Shown one piece after another: positions 1 through 10,200 of a stretch of DNA of 64,000 nt. Source of the DNA: Pseudeuparius sepicola. Lineage: Eukaryota > Arthropoda > Insecta > Coleoptera > Anthribidae. A model generated the notes under the pieces. That model had not been told where the DNA came from, did not search any database, and was given only the letters and a program-made list of their open reading frames with translations. The first letter of the stretch is position 1; each line of letters starts with the position of its first letter. The position numbers and the translations under genes are program-made. The stretch is from contig OY987299.1 in NCBI GenBank assembly GCA_963920635.1, positions 122,079,373-122,143,372 on the forward strand, in the 5' to 3' direction.

Positions 1-1222
1 AAACATATTTTAATCTCGTTTATAGTTTCCATCATTTCAGTTCAATATAGAAACTTCTTTCTAGTATACTAGGAGCCCACTTTTCATACATTCATTCAAA
101 ATTGAGATGTATTGGCCGATTTTTCTTAATGAACAGTCTCTAGTTTTTTACAATAAGAAACAAAGAGTTGTCAAAAATTAAAGTTAATCTTCATTTGACC
201 ATTTGGTCCATTTGAACTACTTTAATGTACTGGTTTTCTACAATTACTCAATATATTAGAACAAGTACATTTGAACTACTTTTCACCGTCATCATTACTA
301 TAGTTGTCCAGGGTGAAACTTGGACCGACACTATATTAAAGACCCGAGCATGACATCATATTTCATTGTTGTTTATGGGCAGGGGTGGCGCCACTCGACA
401 AAAAAAAAAAATTGCGGCTTATTATAGGTTATAGGGGGGTATTCTGTGGTTATTGGTATGTCAGTTACTGACGTTCAAAATGTCCCAAATTTTAAATATC
501 CAGCTTCATTATGATTTGCCTTCTTTTTATGGTAACGAATTTGTCTTTGCATCCAGTATTTAGCAGTTTTATCCTATTAACACATCTTTTATAGGTAGAT
601 TTATTTGTGATAACATGGAATTTCCATGCACATGAAGAAAATGGTATACACACTGCATAGACCATTAGATGAATTACAGAAGAATAAACACTATTTTGGA
701 ATTATGGGATGATCTGATCAACTAGCTGAAGAAACGAAAATTCTAGATATTATTCTCGAAGAGTATTTTGTAACGTATGCAAGAATGAAAATAGAAAATT
801 TTGTTTATAGCTCCAAAGCGAACCAATAGTCCTCCATATAAAGAAGAAACTGAAAAATCTAATGCGTTTTATGCTTACTTACACTACAAACTAGCCATGG
901 ACTTAATTTCAAACCAAAAGGTACCAAATACTCTTGCTTGCTTTTTAGACTCGCTTTTCTTAAGAAAATGTATTGAAAGATGCCATGTAAACTTGTCAAA
1001 TTAGAGGGACATAACAAACAAATATTTTATTTTATTTTGGATATTAAATTTGTTGTAACAGATACATTTGCATGTTTTTATTTTATAAAAGATTCTGCAA
1101 CAATGGTGTTTTAACATTAAACCATCGTGTAAATTTGTTTCGTCGTGTGGCGCCAGTGGCGATCGCTTGAAACAGCGCTATGCACAGCTCTTTAATATAG
1201 TGTTGGTCCAGGTGAAACTTAC
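1..1222. other. TSR1 intron 10, nothing recognised
   Basis: AT-rich sequence between the last visible TSR1 donor and the left edge. No TSR1 C-terminal block, transposase or terminal repeat was recognised. Short open frames at 801-1004 (plus) and 1083-1325 (minus) are not separate genes; the second is mostly exon 10 read through its donor. Confidence 0.5.
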
Positions 1223-4200
1223 CAGACAGAACAAGTCGTTTTATAACCAATCTGTCAGGGTTACACGACAGCAAATTTCCAGTTGCTGCCAGAATTAACT
1301 TTCCATTTACCTCCTTGTAGCACAAGATCGGAGCTGGAGGAAATTGGATTGGAGCGAAAAACGTGGCTACAGCCGTTGAGTCCGGTTGGAAAAACCTCTC
1401 AAACTAAAAATAAGGCGATACCCTCTCCAAAGATGTGACTGTTGATAGTCGGCCTTACCTTATGTTTTTTGCCGTTCGTATGTTGACTAAACACAGGATT
1501 TACAACGAATCTCCTGTAGCCACACTGGAAAATCAGCCTTTCCTTGGATTTGATAGGAAATCCATAGTATGGAGTTCGTTTAAGCACCGCGTTTAACACC
1601 GACATTTTGTGTTCAAACGGGAACAATCCAATTAGGACTACAGGCGATTTTGTCTGTTCGAAAGAAGACCACGTCAGCTGCGAGACGTTTTTTACGTGTA
1701 CAGTTATGTACCATCCAGGCTAAAATAGGAAAATTAAATTTTTGTCCAAGACGAATATAGTTTGAGATTTTTTTATTACCTCAGCACCAGACTTATCCTC
1801 TTGTTCTTTTAATACCCTTTTCTTGGTTCTGTCAAAGTCTTTAAACTGGAAGATTCTTGCATAGTCACTGGGAAGGTTTTCTTTCGGATCCCATGGAGAC
1901 ATTCTGAAAAAATATATTTGCAAATGATGTGCGATTTACAGTGGTGTCCCGTATTTTAATTCTGAAGACATTTTGGACATATCATCTCAGTTATTTTGTA
2001 GTACAGGTAAGCTAATATTTTTTCTACCAAAAGGAAGTGCCAATACTTGAATGAGCCATACTTTTCTTGCTCTCTAAATTGAAATTTAAAAAAACTAAAG
2101 CGCTAACATGTGTTCTTAGGAATTGACCAAATCAAATTTGATATTGTTACTGAAGAACAATGTGTCAACTACATGGAAGGAGAGATAACTCTAACAATAT
2201 TAAATATTCAAACCTTTACTTAAAAAGCTGTAATTATAATTATATAAAAATTACAGTATACCCAGAGCTGGGAAAGATCGCGCCAAAAAAGATGTAGATC
2301 ATAGATCAGATCGTTTTTCAAAAAAAGATCTAAGATCGTTTAAAAATGATCTTTTCATGCAAAAACGATCTTAGATCAAAGATCGTCTAAAAATGATCTA
2401 TTTAAAAAAGACCAATCGATCTAAGATCTTCTAAGAAGCAATCTAAGATCTTCTAAACGATCCAAGATCTTCTAAACAATCTAAGATCTTCTAAACGATC
2501 TAAGATCTTCTAAACAATCTAAGATCTTCTAAGCGATCTAAGATCCTCCAAATGATCAAAGATCTTTGAACAAAATTAATGATATTATGTAGTTAATAGA
2601 TATAGATGTCTATACTTTTCCTAATTTTGACAGAGTATGAAGTGACATCTTTCAAAACCTGAGCAAGTGATGATACGTCCAGTTTTACGTAACTAGTTAC
2701 GTAAAGTTACTACTCTAACTGAACTGGTGATATACCTATGGAGAATTAGACTTTTCTTGTAAAAACGTGTTCACCGATTATGCAATTTATAATTTTATAA
2801 CTTAAGTTATAAAATTCGGAATTTTGAGAAATAGATAATTGAAAATGAAATGCAAATTAACATAAAGCATTAAATTTGACCTCAAAATAGGTTCTGTACT
2901 TCAGTTTGTTTATATTATTTGTAATTTTTCGCGAATTCTGACAATTTGCACTTTAGCTGAGAGCTAGAGATCTCCTGAGGTAAATTCCTTTAAATGAACG
3001 CTCGTTAGTAACATAAGTAACTGAATTCGTAATACATATATTTTAGAAATAATATGTAGATTATATGTATAAAAAGAAAAGTCCTTGTTAGTACAAAACT
3101 ATTCATTCGTCTAAAAAATGTATACCTACCTTTCTACCTACATTATTATGTATAAAAAAATCACAGAAAGGTTTCAAAAACGAACTACTACTTACAACAA
3201 TTGAGGTCAAAATGAGAACATTTTACAAATATGTAGATATAAAAACAAAAACTCTTATTCCTACAACAACTTAGAGCACTATTTTTTATTCTTCAAAAAT
3301 AGAACATTATTTTTTATAAAAAAAGCGCACAAAAGTTTCAAAAATGAACGTAAACATATGAGGAAACGATCTTAGATCGTTATAATGATCTTAGATCCTT
3401 TTAAAGATCTTAGATCTTTAAAACGATCTTAGATCTCTAAAACGATCTTAGATCTCTAAAACGATCTTAGATCTTTAAAACGATCTTAGATCTTTAAAAT
3501 GATCTAAGATCGTCAAATTAAGATCAAAGATCAGATCTTAAAAAGATCGTTCTTCAGTGAAACAAAAAAAGATCTAGATCTAAGATCAAGATCACGATCT
3601 TAGATCTTTAAATAGATCTTCCCAGCTCTGAGTATACCTACACATTCAGTTTGTTAAAAAACCCAATTAGGCCAGGGAAAATAGAATTTCTCCCAGAAAA
3701 AAATATTAACTGCAATTTTGTTTTACCATATCAAAGTTATAAGCAAATACGTTGGTAGAAACCAAAAATTAAACATTTTGACGTACGTCAGCTGTCACTT
3801 CTCATTGGTATAGACTAGGCAAAAATATTAACTGTTTTTTTTTTGTTTAACTATTTACAATATAACTATATTGAATCATATATAGTGAAATTAAACATTT
3901 ATTTACGGCGCATATACAGTGTGTCCCAGGATTAGCGAATTTATAGATGTAAATGACAAAAAAAATCCGAGTTGAAAATTGAGCTTCTGTGGCTCCGCCC
4001 TGCTTAGTTTAAAACTAATTTTTGACATAATTTTACTTTCAAAAAATCAAGTACGCCTTGGAAATTTTGTAAATACTGATTTTGTACACTAGTAAAATGC
4101 CCCCTCAGTAGCTTTTACGACAAAATGTTATTAAAGAAAGTTGTTCAGAATAAAAAACTGAGTGTTTGTGCAAAATTTCAAAATCCTAGGCCTTCTTTGA

Positions 4201-7200
4201 CTTTTGTCCCTTTTTTATTGAAAAAGTGGGAAAAAGTGACGTTTTGGTAAAAGATATTACAAAATATTATTAAAGAAAGTTGTTTAGAATTGAAAATTGT
4301 GTACGTATGCTAAATTTAGTAATAATCGGCTACATTAATTTTTTGACTGTTATTTTATCATTAAGTTTTTCTATTGTCTGTGTACTGTGACTGTTATTTT
4401 ATCATTAAGTTTTTCTATTGTCTGTGTACTGTATTAAAGTTATTTTAATGCATAGGTACACAATTTTCAATTATGAACAATTCTTTAATAATATTTTTTA
4501 ATATCTTTTACCAAAACGTCACTTTTTCCCACTTTTCCAATAAAAAGGGACAAAAATCAAAGGAGGCCTAGGATTTTGAAATTTTGCATAGGTACTCAGT
4601 TTTTCATTCTGAACAACTTTCTTTAATAACATTTTGTCGTAAAAGCTACAGAGGAGGTACTTTACTAGTGTACAAAATCAGTATTTTCAAAATTTCCAAG
4701 GCGTACTTGATTTTTCGAAAGTAAAATTATGTCAAAAATTAGTTTCAAACTAAGCAGGGCGGAACCCCAGAAGCTCAATTTTCAACTCGAATTTTTTTTG
4801 TCATTTACACCTATAAATTCGCTAATCCTGGGACACACTGTAGGTCAACTGTCACTTGTCATTTCCTTAGGAAAGCAAAAATATTAACTGTTTTTTTTTG
4901 TTTAACTTTTTACAATATAACTATATTAAATCACATATAGCTAAATTAAACATTTATTTACGACGCATGTAGGTCAACTGTCATTGCCAGTGTAATATTT
5001 ACGTTACAAACGTATTGAGATAGTGGGTTCACGAAAACACGAATTGCTGCGGACTTTCTATTTCAATTCTCCAATACATAAAAATTAAAGAAAATATCAC
5101 GCGGACTAAACGGGTGAACTTGTCTGTCTTTCCGTCGTTCACAGGTTTTCTCAGGGTCTACAGATATCCCATCCGTTGTGATTAAATGTCCCAGATATTT
5201 GACTTGTGGACAAGCAAAGACACATTTTGACCTGTTGGCACGCAATTTAAACTGCTGGAGTCTGTCAAATACTATCTGCAAATTTTGAACATGCTCTTCA
5301 AAACTTGCTGAGAGCACAATTAGATCGTCGAGTTAGGCCAAAATCATGACATTTCCCACACCTCTTCGAAAGTGATCTATAAGCCGCTGAAATGTGCTGG
5401 GGGTGTTTTTCAGCCCAAACGGCATCCGATTAAATCGAAATGTTCCAAATGCAGTTACAAAAGCCGTTTTGTCTTTATCAATACTTCCGTTACCAATTTT
5501 TGTTTAATTTCAAAAAATTTGAAGACTTAGTTATCCACTTACAAAGTTTAAAAAAAATTAGCCAGTTAATAATTTTGCTTTCAAAGACAGCTTCAAATTT
5601 CTTTAAAATGCGATTTCCGGCGAAACAATATGTTTAATTTCAGAACAAACTGTTAATACTTGATTTTTAAGGTAATTATAAATAATAAAAATGCAGTTAA
5701 TATTTTTGCCCGACAAAATATTACGCAAAATGTCATTTTTACATCATTCGGATACTTGCGCAAACGTAATCTGTTTAATTTATCAATCTCAACTTTATAT
5801 ACCTTACTTACTAATAAATGCAGCTTAAAATTCGCAGTTAATAATTATGCCGTCTTTATTACAACAAGAAAATGTATTTTTCTAAAAAACGCCCACACGC
5901 GTATGTTTATTTTGTATAAAAAACAATTCTGGCGTTCATTTATTACCAATATTTTGTGATGGCATTATAAAAATGCGGTTATGAATTTTGTCTATACTCC
6001 AGTCTGAATAAAATAGAAAGTAGGTCAGTCTTGCGCAATGTGGCATTTGGATCGATGGTCAAAAACAGAGTTGCCAAACGTGGCATATAAAGCTTTCTTT
6101 CCATGTCGAAATATAATCCATAACCCACGATTTCTGATCACTTGCCTCGTTTGCCTATTGCAACCTCGGATTCCAGGTTCTCCTTCTGTCAGCTCTAGCA
6201 CCTCTGATTGGTTTAAAGGCCGCGTGCGCCAAATATCTATTTTTAGAGGATCCGCAATCCATGGGCGCATCACGTCACGAATACCTTCTTCCGTGCATAC
6301 TGAAAACCGCGGTTTTGCATTACGGCAGGGGGCGAGTGCTGTAGATTGTGCCCCCTTATTTCGGAGTGTTCATTGTAATAATTATACGTTAAAAATGCAG
6401 GAAGCACCTTCATTTAGGCCATTTAGGGAATTTTAAACAATATGGGGATGCCCATGGTGGCATTCATAGAAATAATCGGCGAATTCTATACTGCGCATGA
6501 CTGACCTACTTTCTATTTTATCCAGACTGAAGTATAGGTTTCGTTATTTTTTACCGTAATTTCCCTGGCCTAAATGTAATCTAAATCTAACACGCTCACC
6601 TAAAACTCTCAAGTCCCCTGTACTTCTGGAACCTGACCCTAGCCGGCTGGTCCAGCGGCGTGTCCACCTCGTCCGGAAACGTCAGGTCGCCCTTCGCCGC
6701 CTTCAACTTGTCCAGGTCTTCCAGCTCGGCGTGCGGGTCCACCTGCCGGTCGTACCTCTCGTCGTCGGCCCCCACCTCCGACTCCGCAGCCGTTTCCGAT
6801 TCCCGGCCGTCCGCCTCTCGGTACTCGTCGTCCGAGTCGTCCTCGGAACGGGCGTCCATGAATTCGTCGCCGGACTCTCCGTCTCCGTCCGAAGAACCGT
6901 CGGCCCGGAAGTCGTCGTCGTCGTCGTCGGGGATCCAGGCCGCCTGGTAATCGGACCAGCCTTTCGGGGCCCGCTTGACTTTTTTCAGCTGAAAAGCATA
7001 CCTACGTGAAACAATATTCGAAAATAATTTAAATTTCAAATGAAAATACCAGCGTTGCTTTGATTAAAATCAATTGATTTAAATCGCGATTTTAATCGTT
7101 TGAATAAATAATAAAAAATCATTTGATTTAAATCAAAATTTTAATGTAGTTACATTATGTAAAAAAACACGCCACTGGCTGTGTAACTGAAGAGGAAATG

Positions 7201-10200
7201 AGCATACATAAGCAACTGCATACTGCAGTAGCATCTTCAGCAGGAGTAGAGCGTATCATTTCATCTTTTTATTAGGTTCATAGGAAATTAGGAAATAAGC
7301 TAGGTACCGAGAAGTCTGCAAAACTTGTCTTTCTGCTGAAATCCTTAAATAAAAAACATAATAAGTAAAACGTTTCCATTATCTATTTACACGTTTAAAA
7401 AAATCAAATATAATTTCCTAATAAAATAATAAAAAGAAAACCACTTTAAACAAAAAATTAAAAATTCTATATATAAATAAAAAAAATTCAATTAATTTAA
7501 TTTTGGGGTTACCTTTTTGCTTTAAAAAAGACGAAAAATGACCCACTCAAACGTGGTCATGTGACTTTTGTTATCTATCAAAAATGACATTTAAAAAAAT
7601 ATATCGGCAAAAATGGGTTTATTTGTTAACATATCAAAAAGTTTTACTTGAAAAAGTTGTTTCTTGTTCAATTTTACATAAGTGTACCAAATTTGAACGC
7701 TCTACTAAAATATTTGTTTTTTTTTGCCAATTTTTAATATTTATGAAATTTCAGAAAATTTTAAAAACTCGAAACTTCGTAAAAACTATTCTATATCAAT
7801 AGCTTTATCATTAATTTTATTAATTTTTTATTACTAATTACCGATAAGAATAGGTATTTTTCAAAAGAAAATGATATTTACGTTTTAAAATTCTGTTGTT
7901 TGTTGCAAAGTTGATGTACCATCTAGCATTTGGGGTATAAATTTAATTACATTAAGTTTCCCAGTTCTAAATTGATGCCAAAATAATAATAAATTAAAAT
8001 ACCATCAAACTATTTTCAGTATCTAAGCAAACTTCATACTTTATGGAACAAATAATAATTTTATTACCTTTAAGTTTAATTTCACATTAATCGATATTGA
8101 TGAGTAGGCCATGGAGAGATTAGAAGCAATTGTTTTTATTTGACAATTTGATAACTGTCAAACACGATAGACTTACCCACGGTATGTCATTGCGCATCTT
8201 GTGACGTCAGTTGCGAATCAGAATTTAAATTGCTCCATATGCTTTACACAGCAATAGATACTTTTTTATGGGTTTTTGCTTATTTATTTTAAATAAATGT
8301 TGTTAAAAAGATGTAGAATTTATTACTAGATAAATGAATGAATATTCTGTTAATAAAAATCACATTTAATTTGATACGCTGACTGCACATCCCGGCATTT
8401 TTGGCCTATTTCAAAGCACTGTCGAGCTGGACTGACAAATCAGTCAGTTGTTTACACTTTTTTTCTTGACACATTAAACTGTAAACTATAAAAAATCGTA
8501 AAACACAACCGCAGCCGCTGCATTATTTAGAATTCGTGAGTTAGTGACATACCGTATGTAAGTGTATCGTGACTGTCAAATAAAAACTATGTTTATCTAA
8601 AAAAATCATCTTACCCATAATTTTTTTAACAAAATTTGGTACACATTTGAAAAATCCAAATAAAAAACAAATCAAAACGCAATGAAAAAGATGTATTGTT
8701 ATTCAGAATCGTCAAATATGCTTCCAAAAAATTAACGATGTTAATATTGGTTTATAATACCTTTTGTTCTTCCTCTGCCATTGCGATTTCTTCAGCAGTC
8801 GGCCATGTTTGCTCAGCATCCATAGGATCGGGAATATTCTCCGAATCTAGTGATTCTTGCTGAGCTGGATCAGGTTTTTGAAGTATTTTTATTAAAGATT
8901 TTGCTTCATCGCTACCGCTACAACAAAAATTAGATTTTTAAATGGGTTATTTTTTTAAATTTAGAATAAAATGCTGTTCAAGTATCATGTGCCAGTATGC
9001 CTCCTTTTTTTAACTTTTAACAAAAAAGGTGCGAGAAATATGAAAATTCCAGGGACTCTTTGAAAATTCTAACTAAATTGTAATTTTTGATAAACTGAAA
9101 AGGCGTCTATAGTCATCTCGCCAAATAGCTAGAATGGTGACAGTTAGTTTGACATTTGCCAAACTCCCTAGACCACGATAAACTTACCCACGGTATGTCA
9201 TTGCGCATCTTGTGACGCGTCAGTTGCGAATCAGAATTTAAATTGCTCCATATGTCTTGTCTGCGGCATGCAGCAATCGATTTTTTGGCAAGATTATTGT
9301 CCTTGGGAAATCTATAGTACTTAATTTCCGTTCCCTTACTGTTTCTGTTATTATTTGGACAAACACTGACTGCACATCCCGGCATTTCTGGCCTATTTTA
9401 AAGCACTGTCGAGCTGGACTGGCAGTTGTTTACACTTTTTTCTTGACACATTAAACTGTAAACTATAAAAAATCGTAAAACACAACCGCATTTTGAATTC
9501 GTGACTCGCAACTGACATAGATGCGCAGATTTGCCTTGTTTTCAGATTCGTTACTGACATACCATGGGTAAGTCTATCATGCCCTAGACTGCCTGGAATG
9601 ATAGGAAAAATCAGGGACGTACTAGGGTGAATTGGGTGAGCTGAATTTTCGGATGTTTACAAAAGGTCGAATCCAAACTAAACCAATTTATTTTTGGATT
9701 GTTTCTGTCTAAAGATGCCCAGACAAGCAACGTTGGAAGAAGCAGCAATACATTTCTGCTTTTTGTGGTGTAAACAAAAAATTGTGACAAGAAATGGAAT
9801 ACGATCCTGAAAGACCTGATTTGTTGGTTGGTATAAACTAAATTACCAATGTATCAATTCTGTGGTCCGATTATTCGGCAAGATGAGTATAAAGGAATAA
9901 ATTCAAAAATTGAAAGATACCTATTTTTTTTTATTACAAGCACTTTTATTTTGAGCAAATAGGTGGTACCTGCTAGAATCTAATTTGTTTGGGTCGTAAG
10001 GTGAGTCGATTTGAGACATTTGAAAATCTCCCAATCCAGGAATATGTAATAGCTGATTGACAGACAGGGTAGTTCCTCTTAGGTAGCCTGTCACTTTCAG
10101 AGTACCCATACTTCCTAAAAATGGATTCAGTGTTGTACATTTTTAGGGAATATAGTAAAAAATTGTAGCAATTTTTTTGCTTATTTATTTGGTTCAATAT

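Noticed and set aside
801..1004. 67-codon plus-strand open frame near the left edge
   Set aside because: Lies in TSR1 intron 10 on the opposite strand and resembles nothing known.
2280..3610. Regular short repeats that look at first like a CRISPR array
   Set aside because: The repeats are 11-bp GATC palindromes without spacers in a eukaryotic hAT element with perfect 8-bp target duplications.
5660..5959. 99-codon plus-strand open frame
   Set aside because: Made of degenerate AT-rich repeat units with GCAGTTAAT motifs; chance reading frame.
6660..7009. Plus-strand Ser-rich open frames
   Set aside because: Antisense to the acidic GAC/GAG-rich part of TSR1 exon 7.
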